Shown here: piece by piece, positions 42,792 through 51,714 of the stretch
Layout: every line of letters starts with the position of its first letter
Numbering within the stretch: the first letter of the stretch is position 1
Made by a program: the position numbers and the translations under genes
Assembly (NCBI RefSeq): GCF_019266065.1
Contig: NZ_LPNR01000120.1
Coordinates: 10,640 to 74,639, forward strand
Source of the DNA: Nocardia sp. MH4
GTDB lineage: Bacteria > Actinomycetota > Actinomycetes > Mycobacteriales > Mycobacteriaceae
DNA length: 64,000 nucleotides
Reading direction: 5' to 3'
The notes under the pieces: model-generated
What the model was told of the DNA's origin: nothing
The model's input: only the letters and a program-made list of their open reading frames with translations
Database searches by the model: none

Positions 42792-43252
42792 GATGATGTC
42801 CCTTCGGTGGTTGTCGTCAGCGGTGTCTCGCTGTCGAAAACTACCGTGCCGGGACCGCCTTACGGTTTGTTTACGGTGGCGCGCGGGCGCACCGAAACCG
42901 TCCTCGGCAGTGCGCGGGACCCCCGGACAGAACAGTCCCCGGTAGCGTTGATCCGACACCATGAACCTCAGTCGTCGCTGACTGCCCTGGTCGTCCGATC
43001 TGCTTGCCGGGGGCCTGGCCGGAGCCTGGAAAATCGTCGCCACTGTCGACGGACGTCTCCGCTCGGCCGTGCGGCTCTTTTCCGGTTTTCCGGTATATGT
43101 CCAGTGTTCTCCGGATTTCGCCGGTGTCAATACCTGCGCCTACCCGAATACGACGGAAAATGGGCATTGTGCCGGCGGTGGGCGTGGAGGACAGTGGGTA
43201 TGTCCGGTGGTGCCCACCGGGGCGCCGCCTTTACCCAGGTAGGAGGTGGCTC
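42792..43252. other. 461-bp spacer without a gene
   Basis: The spacer is less GC-rich than its surroundings and separates divergent genes. No frame has both a ribosome site and a family match. An AT-rich patch (ACGGTTTGTTTACGG near 42865-42880) may hold the promoter of the dihydrofolate-reductase-like gene. I see no clear repeat. Confidence 0.5.
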
Positions 43253-43876
43253 GTGTACGCACGCTCCAGCACAATCGCGGCCCAGCCGTCGTCGATCGAC
43301 GGCGGGATCGCATACCTCCGCAACGACATCATGCGGAATCTGCCCGAAGTCCAGGGCTGGGTCGGTCTGTCGCTGATGGTGGACAGGGCGACAGGACGCT
43401 GTATCGCGACGACCGCGTGGGAATCCGAGGAGTTGATGCAGGCCAGCAGGCCACACGTCCAGATGCTGCGGGACGGCTTGGCCCAGGCGCTGAACGGACC
43501 GGTGGAGAAGGTCGAGGAATGGGAAGTGGCGGTCATGCACCGCGACCACCTGGCCGGCCCGAACGCGTGCACGCGGTGCACGTGGGTGCAGGTCGACCCG
43601 TCCGCTGTCGACGGCGCGATCGAGACGTTCAAGGCGCAACTGCTGCCGGAGTTCGAGAAGCTCGACGGTTTCCGTAGCGCCAGCCTGTTCGTCGACCGGG
43701 CCACCGGCCGCGGCGTCGGCTCGACGGTGTGGGCGAGTCGCGAGGAACTGGACAGCAGCCGTGAGCACGCGGACCGGATCAGGGCGATGGCGACCCGGGT
43801 CACGGGTGCGCAGATCGTCGACGTAGCCGAGTTCCGGCTGGGATTCGCGCATCTGCGCGTGCCCGAGATGGTGTGA
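43253..43876 (+). CDS. Duplicated ABM/dabb-like domain protein
   Basis: The 207-residue product contains two similar halves. Each has a line such as WVGLSLMVDRATGRCIATTAWES (first) and FRSASLFVDRATGRGVGSTVWAS (second), followed by a helix and a beta strand, so it is an internal duplication of a ferredoxin-like alpha/beta barrel. Similar proteins bind small hydrophobic molecules or act as cofactor-free monooxygenases. GTG 43253 follows AGGAGG by 6 nt. Confidence 0.75.
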   Translation: MYARSSTIAAQPSSIDGGIAYLRNDIMRNLPEVQGWVGLSLMVDRATGRCIATTAWESEELMQASRPHVQMLRDGLAQALNGPVEKVEEWEVAVMHRDHLAGPNACTRCTWVQVDPSAVDGAIETFKAQLLPEFEKLDGFRSASLFVDRATGRGVGSTVWASREELDSSREHADRIRAMATRVTGAQIVDVAEFRLGFAHLRVPEMV

Positions 43877-43915
43877 TCCCCGACCATCACACGTCGCGCC
43901 CGTACGGTGGACGGC

Positions 43916-45289
43916 ATGGGCGAACGTGTGGTGGTCATCGGCGGCGACGCGACGGGGATGGCCGCCGCGTCGCAGGCCCGCAGGCTGCGTGATGCTGACG
44001 ACCTCGAGATCGTGGTGTTCGAGAAGGGACACCATTGCTCGTATTCGGCGTGCGGCATCCCCTATTGGGTGAGCGGGGACGTCGACGCCGCCGACGATCT
44101 GATCGCCCGCACACCCGCCGAGCACCGTGATCGCGGGATCGACCTGCGGCTGCGGACCGAAGTGCTCGACATCGATCCGGCCGGTCGCCGGGTGCGCGCG
44201 CGTGATCTCGGCACCGGCGCACAGTCCTGGACCGACTACGACAAGCTCGTCCTGGCGACCGGCGCGACACCGGTGCGGCCGCCGCTGCCCGGCATCGATG
44301 CCGACGGCGTGTACGGCGTGCAGACCCTCGACGACGGGCAGGCCCTGATCGACGGGCTGGCGGCGGCCCCGGGGCGCGAAGCGGTGGTCGTCGGCGCCGG
44401 GTACATCGGTGTGGAGATGGCCGAGGCGCTGGTCACCCGCGGATTCCGGGTCACCATGGTGACCCGGGGCGCCGAACCGATGTCCTCGCTCGACCCCGAC
44501 ATGGGCGCACTGGTCCGGAAAGCCATGGAGGGGATGGGAATTCGGGTCGTGCCGGATGCCGAGGTGACGGGTCTGCCGACCGGCGCGGACGGCCGGGTCC
44601 GCGCGGTGACGACCGCCGACACCGAGTATCCGGCCGACGTGGTGGTCCTCGGGATCGGCGTGCGCCCGGCCACCGACCTGGCCCGGCGCGCCGGGCTGCC
44701 GCTGGGCGAGTCCGGCGGCCTGCTCACCGACCTCGCCCAGCGTGTGCGCGGGCACGACGAGATCTGGGCCGGTGGAGACTGTGTCGAGGTGTTCGACCTG
44801 GTCTCGGGCGCTCTGCGCTACGTGCCGCTGGGCACGCACGCCAACAAACACGGCCAGGTCATCGGCTCGGGCGTGGGCGGCGGCTACGCCACGTTCCCCG
44901 GCGTCGTCGGCACCGCGATCAGCCGGGTGTGCGATCTGGAGGTGGCGCGCACCGGCCTGCGGGAGAAGGACGCCGTGCGCGCGGGTCTGCAATTCCACCC
45001 CGTCACCATCGAATCCACCGGCCGCGCAGGCTATTTCCCCGGCGCCGCGCCCATGACGGTGAAGATGCTCGCCGAACGCCGCACCGGCCGGCTGCTCGGC
45101 GTCCAGATCGTCGGTCGCGACGGCGCCGCGAAACGCATCGATACCGCGGCCGTCGCGCTCACCGCGCGGATGACGGTGGAGCAGGTGATCTCGCTCGATC
45201 TCGGCTACGCGCCACCGTTCTCGCCGGTCTGGGACCCGATCCTGGTCGCCGCGCGCGCCGCGGCCCGCGCGGTGGTGCGCGGCGAGTAG
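43916..45289 (+). CDS. CoA-disulfide-reductase-like FAD/NAD oxidoreductase
   Basis: The 457-residue flavoprotein has an N-terminal FAD fold (VVVIGGDATGMAAASQARR), a single redox Cys at position 46 in SYSACGIPY, an NAD-binding GAGYIGVEMAEAL, and GGDCVEVFD. A C-terminal dimerisation domain follows. One Cys instead of a CxxxxC pair is typical of CoA-disulfide reductases, NADH oxidases and polysulfide reductases. TACGGT at 43903-43908 lies 7 nt before the ATG. Confidence 0.92.
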   Translation: MGERVVVIGGDATGMAAASQARRLRDADDLEIVVFEKGHHCSYSACGIPYWVSGDVDAADDLIARTPAEHRDRGIDLRLRTEVLDIDPAGRRVRARDLGTGAQSWTDYDKLVLATGATPVRPPLPGIDADGVYGVQTLDDGQALIDGLAAAPGREAVVVGAGYIGVEMAEALVTRGFRVTMVTRGAEPMSSLDPDMGALVRKAMEGMGIRVVPDAEVTGLPTGADGRVRAVTTADTEYPADVVVLGIGVRPATDLARRAGLPLGESGGLLTDLAQRVRGHDEIWAGGDCVEVFDLVSGALRYVPLGTHANKHGQVIGSGVGGGYATFPGVVGTAISRVCDLEVARTGLREKDAVRAGLQFHPVTIESTGRAGYFPGAAPMTVKMLAERRTGRLLGVQIVGRDGAAKRIDTAAVALTARMTVEQVISLDLGYAPPFSPVWDPILVAARAAARAVVRGE

Positions 45290-45293
45290 TGCC

Positions 45294-45572
45294 TCAGCCG
45301 GAGCGGGTCGCCAGGTAGATCAGCAGGCTCAGTCCCAGGGCGAGGGCGCCGAGAATGCCGCCGACCAGCGTGTCGGCTCGATTGGTCGCCTCGCCGCGCT
45401 CGATGCGGTCCCACCCGAAGAACGCCGCCGTCACCGCGGCCACGGCGGTCGGAGCCGCCAGGAATTCGCCGGCGAACGGGATGAACGAGAGCACGAAGGC
45501 GACGATGCCGAGCACCAGCGCCGACAGCCCCACGCCGTTGCGCGGGGGCGGCGAGACCTCGGGGTCGGGCAT
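45294..45572 (-). CDS. DUF4190-like small membrane protein
   Basis: The 92-residue protein has a Pro-rich cytoplasmic start and two hydrophobic helices (GLSALVLGIVAFVLSFIPFAG and the C-terminal LGALALGLSLLIYLA). The spacing with AAFFGWDRIERGEATNRA between them matches DUF4190. It is convergent with the flavoprotein (4 bp). Function unknown. Confidence 0.75.
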   Translation of the reverse strand: MPDPEVSPPPRNGVGLSALVLGIVAFVLSFIPFAGEFLAAPTAVAAVTAAFFGWDRIERGEATNRADTLVGGILGALALGLSLLIYLATRSG

Positions 45573-45629
45573 GCCACGAGGCTAGCCGGTCTCGGCCGTC
45601 GGCGCGTCCCACCGACGGCCGGTCGCGCG

Positions 45630-46235
45630 TCAGGAGAACACGGCCACCAGGAAGTCCGCGTCGTCGGTGAACGGGCGCAGATCCCAGGTCGACAGCAGCA
45701 GATCGACGGTGAGCCCGGCGGATTCGGCATCGGCCAGGAATTCGGAGAACTCGTAGCCGCGGTCCGCGCCGAAACCGATGACCACCCGGCCGCCCGGCCC
45801 GCGATGCCGGGCGAAGGCGGTCAGCACCGCCGACCGCGTCGAGGGGGCGAGGAAGGTCATCACATTGCCCGCGCACACGATCACGTCGAAGTCGCGGGTC
45901 GGCAGATCCAGTTCGGCGAGGTCACCGACCAGCCAGGTCGGGCCCGGATGATCCGCTCTGGCCGCCTCGACGAGAATCGGATCACCGTCGACGCCGACCA
46001 CGGTGTGCCCGGCCTCGTGCAGGTAGCCACCGATGCGGCCCGCCCCACAGCCGGCGTCGAGCACCCGCCGGCCGCGCCCGAGCATCGCGTCGATCAGGCG
46101 CGCCTCACCGACGATATCCTCGCCCGCGGCGGCGAGGGAGCGGAAGCGCTCCACATACCAGGTCGAATGCGCCGGGTCGGCGGCGGTGAGCTCATCCCAG
46201 CGGCTGGGGGTGCGCTTGCTCGGCGACGCGCTCAT
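45630..46235 (-). CDS. Class I SAM-dependent methyltransferase
   Basis: The 201-residue protein has motif I VLDAGCGAGRIGGYL, motif II VVGVDGDPILVEAAR, and FDVIVCAGNVMTFL. Substrate is not evident. It stands between two small membrane protein genes on the same strand. Confidence 0.9.
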   Translation of the reverse strand: MSASPSKRTPSRWDELTAADPAHSTWYVERFRSLAAAGEDIVGEARLIDAMLGRGRRVLDAGCGAGRIGGYLHEAGHTVVGVDGDPILVEAARADHPGPTWLVGDLAELDLPTRDFDVIVCAGNVMTFLAPSTRSAVLTAFARHRGPGGRVVIGFGADRGYEFSEFLADAESAGLTVDLLLSTWDLRPFTDDADFLVAVFS

Positions 46236-46282
46236 GCTCGGATCCTCCTCGGGTCGACCCGATCGACCCTAGCCGGTGATGC

Positions 46283-46570
46283 TCATCGGCTCGGCTCCGG
46301 CAGCTGGCACGAGGCGATCCGGGGATTGGCGCCCAGATAGTTGAGCGGGCCCGCGAGCACGGTGACGCCGATCGTGCCCAGGCCACCGCAGTCGGTGGGC
46401 GGGTTCGCGAAGTACTGGCGCTGTGCCGCCGCCAGCAGCCCGAGCCCGAACCAGACCAGCATCAGCGTCGACAGGACGAACTTGGCGATCTGGTGCGACG
46501 GCCGAGCGTGGATCTCTCGAACTTCGCGAATCTCTCGATTGCGGCGATTCCGGCGACCGTTCATCGTCAT
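46283..46570 (-). CDS. Small membrane protein with repetitive basic N-terminus (95 aa)
   Basis: The N-terminus is a run of basic repeats (NRRNREIREVREIHAR), followed by one membrane segment (FVLSTLMLVWFGLGLLAAA) and an exported or periplasmic tail with two Cys. ATG 46570 follows GGGAAGGA by 6 nt. No family is recognised. Confidence 0.65.
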   Translation of the reverse strand: MTMNGRRNRRNREIREVREIHARPSHQIAKFVLSTLMLVWFGLGLLAAAQRQYFANPPTDCGGLGTIGVTVLAGPLNYLGANPRIASCQLPEPSR

Positions 46571-46790
46571 CGCGTCCTTCCCGTTTCCGAGTAGCTCGCT
46601 GATACCCCCTGCGAACAGGGCCGATCCTGTGGGACCACCGACACGCGCGACGCTCAGTGCTATCAACAGTGCAGCCCGGCGCGCGGACAGTCAACCGTTA
46701 TGCCGGTGTCGCGACCGAGGGAACCGGCCGATGCGGAAAAGCGGTGGTCAAATCCCACGACTCGGCGTGCTTGTGGGACAGAATGTCGCC

Positions 46791-47705
46791 ATGCGGACAT
46801 TTGCCGGGATGTTGCACGCTGTTGTCGCCGGAGTTATGGTCGTCGCCGCTGGTCACGGGGTCGCGGGTGCCGCGCCCTCCGGCAGCGCCGCCCTCGATCA
46901 GCTGCCCTGGACGGTCGGTCCGGAGGGCGTCCAGGCCACCGGGGCGGCGCTGGCCGACGGCCTCACTGGCACGGTGGTGTGGTCGCGCAACGCGCACACC
47001 CCGGTCCCGATCGCCAGCATCACGAAGGTGATGACGGCCATCGTCGTGATCGCGGGCAACGATCTCGAGCGACCGGTGACGGTGCCGAACGAGGTGGTCG
47101 GGTACTGCGCCGAGCACAACGGGAGCACCGCGGGCCTGGCGCCCGGCGAGGTGCTCACCGCCCGGCAGCTGCTGTACGGGCTGATGCTGCCGTCCGGCTG
47201 CGACGCCGCCTACGCCGTCGCCGAGTCGTTCGGCCCCGGCCAGGACGCGTTCATCGCCAAGATGAACGACACCGCGCGCCTGTTGGGCCTGGCGGGAACA
47301 CAATTCACCGATCCCAGCGGCCTGCCGAACCCCACCGACGACTCCACCCATTCGACACCGGTGGACCTGGTCGCGATGGGCGTGCGCGCGATGAGCCTGC
47401 CGGTTTTCCGCGAGATCGTCGCCGCCCGTGACTATTTCGTGCCCGCCGGACCGGGGAACCGTGAACACCGCTGGGAGACGACGAACCGGCTGCTGCGGGA
47501 GTACCCCGGCACCATCGGCATCAAGACCGGCAGCACCAACGCCGCTGGGCACTGCCTGCTGTTCGAGACGGTCCGGGCGGGCATCCCGGTGATCGGCGTG
47601 GTGCTGCACAGCTCGGCGCACAGCAGCGCCGCCGCCAAGGAAGACGCCGAACGGCTGCTGAACTGGGCCTACGACCCGATCATGCGCGTCCTGCAACCGG
47701 CCTGA
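46791..47705 (+). CDS. D-alanyl-D-alanine carboxypeptidase (peptidase S11)
   Basis: The 304-residue protein starts with a Sec signal peptide ending in AGAAP. It carries S-x-x-K (Ser76-Lys79 in ASITK), the second motif as Ser135-Gly-Cys137 where most members have S-x-N, and KTGS (246-249). It should trim the terminal D-Ala from peptidoglycan stems outside the membrane. Lack of an obvious C-terminal anchor suggests a secreted or loosely bound form. Confidence 0.9.
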   Translation: MRTFAGMLHAVVAGVMVVAAGHGVAGAAPSGSAALDQLPWTVGPEGVQATGAALADGLTGTVVWSRNAHTPVPIASITKVMTAIVVIAGNDLERPVTVPNEVVGYCAEHNGSTAGLAPGEVLTARQLLYGLMLPSGCDAAYAVAESFGPGQDAFIAKMNDTARLLGLAGTQFTDPSGLPNPTDDSTHSTPVDLVAMGVRAMSLPVFREIVAARDYFVPAGPGNREHRWETTNRLLREYPGTIGIKTGSTNAAGHCLLFETVRAGIPVIGVVLHSSAHSSAAAKEDAERLLNWAYDPIMRVLQPA

Positions 47706-47751
47706 CGGCGACAGCGCGCCGATGTCGGTCGGCGTTCCTACACTGGCCGGC

Positions 47752-48318
47752 GTGACGCTCACTCCCGCCGATCTCCTCGGCTACACCGAACGCGACCTCG
47801 ACGGCGATCTCGCCCGGTGGTTCCCGGCTGCCGAACCCGTCGTCATCCCGGCCGAAACCCGTTCGGTCGCACCGCTTCTCGACCGGCTCGCCCCCGCCGA
47901 CGCGGCCGCGCTCGCGGCCTTCGACCGCCGGGTCCGCTCCGGTCGGCTGCCGCAGTTCCTCGACATCTTCGACTGGTCCTACGCCTTCGACTTCGCCGGC
48001 AACGACTGCGGCATCCTCGACGCGGACTACACCACCGAGCTGACCGACGACGACGTGTTCTCGATCGGCGCGGACGGCGGCGGCAACCTCTACGTCGTGC
48101 TCGCCACCGGCCAGATCGCGGTGTGGTTCCACGAGGAGGAAGTGCTCGAGGGCGGCACCCGCTTCGACAACCTCGACGTCTTCCTCTGGTCGTATCTGCG
48201 CTATCGGGCGGTGCGCGCGGGCGCACTCGCGCGCGCCGACGTCGAGGCCGACTTCACCGCGCTCGGCCAGGACGGCGCCCTCGCGCCGGACCTGGGGTTG
48301 CTGGCCATGATGGGGTAG
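47752..48318 (+). CDS. SMI1/KNR4 (SUKH)-like protein
   Basis: The 188-residue acidic protein contains FSIGADGGGNLYVVLATGQIAVWFHEEE followed by TRFDNLDVFLWSYL, close to the SUKH core. SUKH proteins often bind partners and include immunity proteins against contact-dependent toxins; no toxin gene is adjacent. TACACT at 47739-47744 lies 7 nt before the GTG, supporting a leaderless start here. Confidence 0.7.
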   Translation: MTLTPADLLGYTERDLDGDLARWFPAAEPVVIPAETRSVAPLLDRLAPADAAALAAFDRRVRSGRLPQFLDIFDWSYAFDFAGNDCGILDADYTTELTDDDVFSIGADGGGNLYVVLATGQIAVWFHEEEVLEGGTRFDNLDVFLWSYLRYRAVRAGALARADVEADFTALGQDGALAPDLGLLAMMG

Positions 48319-48328
48319 CCCGGCGCGC

Positions 48329-49093
48329 TCAGCGGTGCGGGGCGCCCGCGGTGAAGGCGTGGTAGAGCACGCTGAGGTCGAGCGTCTCGGCCGGGTGCGC
48401 CCGCGGCTGGGCCGTGCGGTCGATCTGCCGGTGCAGCGCCTCCATCTTCTCGTCGAGCTGGGTCGCCACCTCGGCGGCCTGGGCGAGGTCGCTGCGCAGG
48501 TTCGGCGGCACCTCACCCCGGTACTTGTAGTAGATCTTGTGCTCGAGGCTGGCCCAGAAATCCATCGCGATGGTCCGGATCTGGATCTCCACCGGCACCC
48601 GCTGGGTGCGGTCGGAGCGGAACACCGGGATCGAGACGATCAGATGCAGGCTCTGGTAGCCGTTCGGCTTGCGATGGGTGATGTAGTCGCGCTCCTCGAG
48701 GACGGTGATGTCCTCCTGACCGGCCAGCATGTCCCGGATCGTGCCGATATCGGAGATGAAACTGCACACCACCCGCACACCGGCGATATCGAGCACGTTC
48801 TCCCGGATCGCGGCCAGGTTCATCGCGTAGTTCTTGCGCTGCACCTTCTCCAGCACGCTCTCGGGCGACTTGAGTCGCGAGCCGACGTGCTCGATCGGGT
48901 TGTACTCGTGGGTGTTGTTGAAGTCCTCGCGCAAGATGTTGATCTTGGTGGTGATCTCGTCGATCGCGAACTTGTAGCCGAGCATGAAGTCGACGAACTG
49001 CTCGCGCAGGACTCGGATGTCTTCGACGGTGGCGCGCTCCCCGTTCCCGGGCGGGCCGTCGTCGGCGTTGAGGTCGAGCTGCCAGGGTTTCAT
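48329..49093 (-). CDS. Small alarmone synthetase (RelQ/YjbM-like GTP pyrophosphokinase)
   Basis: The 254-residue protein contains only the RelA/SpoT synthetase domain. Key parts are VGSRLKSPESVLEKVQRK, the core IAGVRVVCSFISDIGTI, ITHRKPNGYQSLHLIV, and VEIQIRTIAMDFWASLEHK. It lacks HD hydrolase and TGS/ACT parts, so it makes (p)ppGpp or pGpp but does not degrade it. It is convergent with the SUKH-like gene. Confidence 0.95.
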   Translation of the reverse strand: MKPWQLDLNADDGPPGNGERATVEDIRVLREQFVDFMLGYKFAIDEITTKINILREDFNNTHEYNPIEHVGSRLKSPESVLEKVQRKNYAMNLAAIRENVLDIAGVRVVCSFISDIGTIRDMLAGQEDITVLEERDYITHRKPNGYQSLHLIVSIPVFRSDRTQRVPVEIQIRTIAMDFWASLEHKIYYKYRGEVPPNLRSDLAQAAEVATQLDEKMEALHRQIDRTAQPRAHPAETLDLSVLYHAFTAGAPHR

Positions 49094-49228
49094 CGCCCTC
49101 CATTGTGCCTGCTCCCCAGGGGTTGGTCCGCGGGGTGAGGTGGGTCACGGGCCGCTGGGCCCGTCCCCGGTGCGTGCCGGGCAACGCTGCGCACCTCGGC
49201 GGGGACACTCGGTGCGATCCTCGGACTC

Positions 49229-50181
49229 GTGCACTGGCTGCTCTACCGGCGGCTCGGCGTCGCCACCGGCCTCGGCCGCACCGCCCGCCGTGCGCTCGCC
49301 GTCGGGCTGGTCCTCCTGTGGATTCCCCCGGTCGTCGCGGTCGGCGCGGGGAACGCGTACTCGCCGCAGCCGATCCGGCCGATCGTGTGGTGGGGCGAGG
49401 TCTGGCTCGCGGTGATCTTCTACCTGCTGATCGGGCTGGCCGTGCTCGGCGTGGTGTTCGCGGTGGCCCGGTTGCTGGAGTTCCGGCACCGTCGCGGGCT
49501 GATCCAGGTGGCCTCGGGCGTGCTGGTCGTGGCTTCCCTCGGGACGGTCGCCTACGGCGTCACCGAGGCGAACGACCTGCGGGTGCTCGAGACCGACCTG
49601 TCCTTCGCCGAGCTGCCGCGCGCGGCCGACGGGCTGCGGGTCGCGGTCGTCGCCGACATCCATGTCGGCGCGGCGCGTGGCGCCGACTTCACCCGGCGGG
49701 TGGTCGAGCTGGTCAATGCCCAGCAGCCCGATGTGATCGTGTTGCCCGGTGATCTGCTCGACGGCGCGGTCGTCCATGTCGGCCCCGATATCGATCCGCT
49801 CGCGGGGCTGCGCGCGAAGAGCGGGAAGTTCGTCGTCGCGGGTAATCACGAAGGGTACGTGGACCGTCCGGACAACTGGCTCGACTACTACGACGCCCTC
49901 GGTCTCACCACCCTGCGCAACAGATGCTCATCGCCCACCAGCCCCTGCAGGGCGCCGGGGCGAGTGAGCGCGGGGTCGACCTGCAACTGTCGGGACACAC
50001 CCACGGTGGTCAGATGTGGCCGCTGAGGTATCCGGTCGGCTGGATCAACGGCACCGTCGCCGGTGCGAGCCGCATCGGCGACCTGCAGCTGTACACCACG
50101 CGCGGTATCGGCGCGTGGGGCCCGCCGGTCCGCGTCGGCGCGCCGCCCGACATCACCGTGGTGACGTTGCGGGCCCGCTGA
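49229..50181 (+). pseudogene. Broken membrane metallophosphoesterase (YkuE-like)
   Basis: The first frame (49229 to about 49920) encodes three membrane segments, the metal motifs VADIHVG, VLPGDLLDG and VAGNHEGY, and then LGLTTLRN. From 49924 the match continues in another frame with LIAHQPLQG and SGHTHGGQM to a stop at 50181. The roughly 50 residues that normally lie between are missing. A deletion of about 150 bp that also shifted the frame explains this. The protein would lack the last metal ligands, so it is inactive. Confidence 0.82.
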
Positions 50182-50188
50182 GGAACGC

Positions 50189-51574
50189 TCAGCCGTGACG
50201 CCGGAAGTCCGGCAGTTGCCAGCTGCCGTCGAAGGCCGGCCCGTCGGGGCCGTAGATGCGGAAGTAGGTGAACCAGCCTGTGCCCGGCACGGTTTGGATC
50301 CAGCGATCGGTGGGCGTGTTCGGTGGCGGGGTCGGCCCGAAGTACAGGGTCAGGGGCGCGGTCGTGTCTACATCGGCGAGTTCGTACAGGGAGCGCAGCA
50401 CGGGCCGGTTCTGCGGGCTCCGCAGTTGGCTGCGCGTGCGCGCGTCGTAGGCGGTGATCGACCAGGACAGTGTCGCCGGAACCGGTTGCGCGACGGTGAG
50501 ACTGTAGTAGCCCGCGCCCTCGAGGTAGGCCCCCGCGGAGTCGCGCAGGCCGAGCCAGTACAGCGAGCCGGCGCCGGGACTGCGCGCGAGCATCGCCGGT
50601 GACACGATCTGGGCCTGGTAGAACCACTTCCCGCGCGCGTACAGGTCGGTGTAGCCCGCGGCGTCGAACGTGCCGTTCGCCGGGCGCAGGACAGCCCATT
50701 CCCACCGGCTGTCGGGCCACACCTGCTTGTCCGGTCGACGATCGGCGAACGATTGCACGCACAGGTGCAGATGACCCCGGCGGGCCGCGTCGGTGAGGAT
50801 GGCCGTCATCCGCCGGTCGGGGGCGAACGGGGCGCCGCGCAGAATGCCGAGCGCCGCGAGTTCGCCGTACTGGTAGTGAAAGTCGGGATTGGGCGGCTCG
50901 GAGTTCAGGATCTCGTGCAGGACTCGCCAGTAGTCGAGGGTCTCCTCCCACCGCACCGGCGAGAAGTCCAGCCCCTTCTGCTCCGAAAGATCCACCCACT
51001 CCAGGGGATTCGACTCGGCGTCGGCGTCCAGCGGATATACCCGCACCTGCTTCACGAGCTCGATCGCGGGGTCGACCTCGGTGCCGTGCGGCAGTGCGCG
51101 CACCAGCACGAGCACCCGGTTGGTCGTCGCGGTGCCGGTGAAACAGCCGTCCGGTATCGGCCCGTCGTAGCCGAGCGGCAGCAGCAGATGTCTGCCGCCC
51201 TCGGCGCCCGCCGGTCCGGGCAGCCCCAGATCGAGTACCCACCGCTGGTTGAGGTCGTTCGCGGTGCCCATGAGCGTGCCCGGCGGCACGTCGACGACCA
51301 TCGGTCCGTCCGACAGGTCGATGGTGAGTCCGGCGTACGGCGTATCGGAATCGGCGGTGAAGGCGAACTGATCCGGGGTGCCGACCAGCAGCGCCATCAC
51401 CCGGTTCGGCACCGCCCCCGCCGCGAGATACTCGCGCCACGTGGCCTCCAGCGAGACGGTGGGGAAGAAGAACCGATACATCGCCAGCGCCCGGTGGTAG
51501 TCCAGTTCGTCGTAGGCGCGGCGGACAGCGTCCGGGCTGGGATAGCCGCCACGAATGTACTGCGGTGCAGTCAT
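50189..51574 (-). CDS. DUF1254/DUF1214 domain protein
   Basis: The 461-residue protein has the DUF1254 N-terminal half (FTADSDTPYAGLTIDLSDGPMVVDVPPG) and the DUF1214 C-terminal half (LYWLGLRDSAGAYLEGAGYYSLTV, WSITAYDARTRSQL). This pair is common in mycobacteria and related genera, often in secreted or lipid-linked proteins; no signal peptide is seen here. ATG 51574 follows GAAAGAGG. Function unknown. Confidence 0.9.
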   Translation of the reverse strand: MTAPQYIRGGYPSPDAVRRAYDELDYHRALAMYRFFFPTVSLEATWREYLAAGAVPNRVMALLVGTPDQFAFTADSDTPYAGLTIDLSDGPMVVDVPPGTLMGTANDLNQRWVLDLGLPGPAGAEGGRHLLLPLGYDGPIPDGCFTGTATTNRVLVLVRALPHGTEVDPAIELVKQVRVYPLDADAESNPLEWVDLSEQKGLDFSPVRWEETLDYWRVLHEILNSEPPNPDFHYQYGELAALGILRGAPFAPDRRMTAILTDAARRGHLHLCVQSFADRRPDKQVWPDSRWEWAVLRPANGTFDAAGYTDLYARGKWFYQAQIVSPAMLARSPGAGSLYWLGLRDSAGAYLEGAGYYSLTVAQPVPATLSWSITAYDARTRSQLRSPQNRPVLRSLYELADVDTTAPLTLYFGPTPPPNTPTDRWIQTVPGTGWFTYFRIYGPDGPAFDGSWQLPDFRRHG

Positions 51575-51714
51575 GCCCGACCTCTTTCGTCGACAGCATC
51601 GGCCCCTCGTCGCCGACGTTAGGCAGGCGCGCACCAGCACGCTTCACCCGAAACGGATGAACCACGCGCTCCGGTGCCGCTGGGCTCGCCTCGCCTGTCG
51701 GCCGATTCGCGCGG

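Noticed and set aside
45285..45300. GAGTAGTGC half of the shared palindrome
   Set aside because: It falls on the stop codon of a flavoprotein gene and the right half is absent, so it is probably chance.
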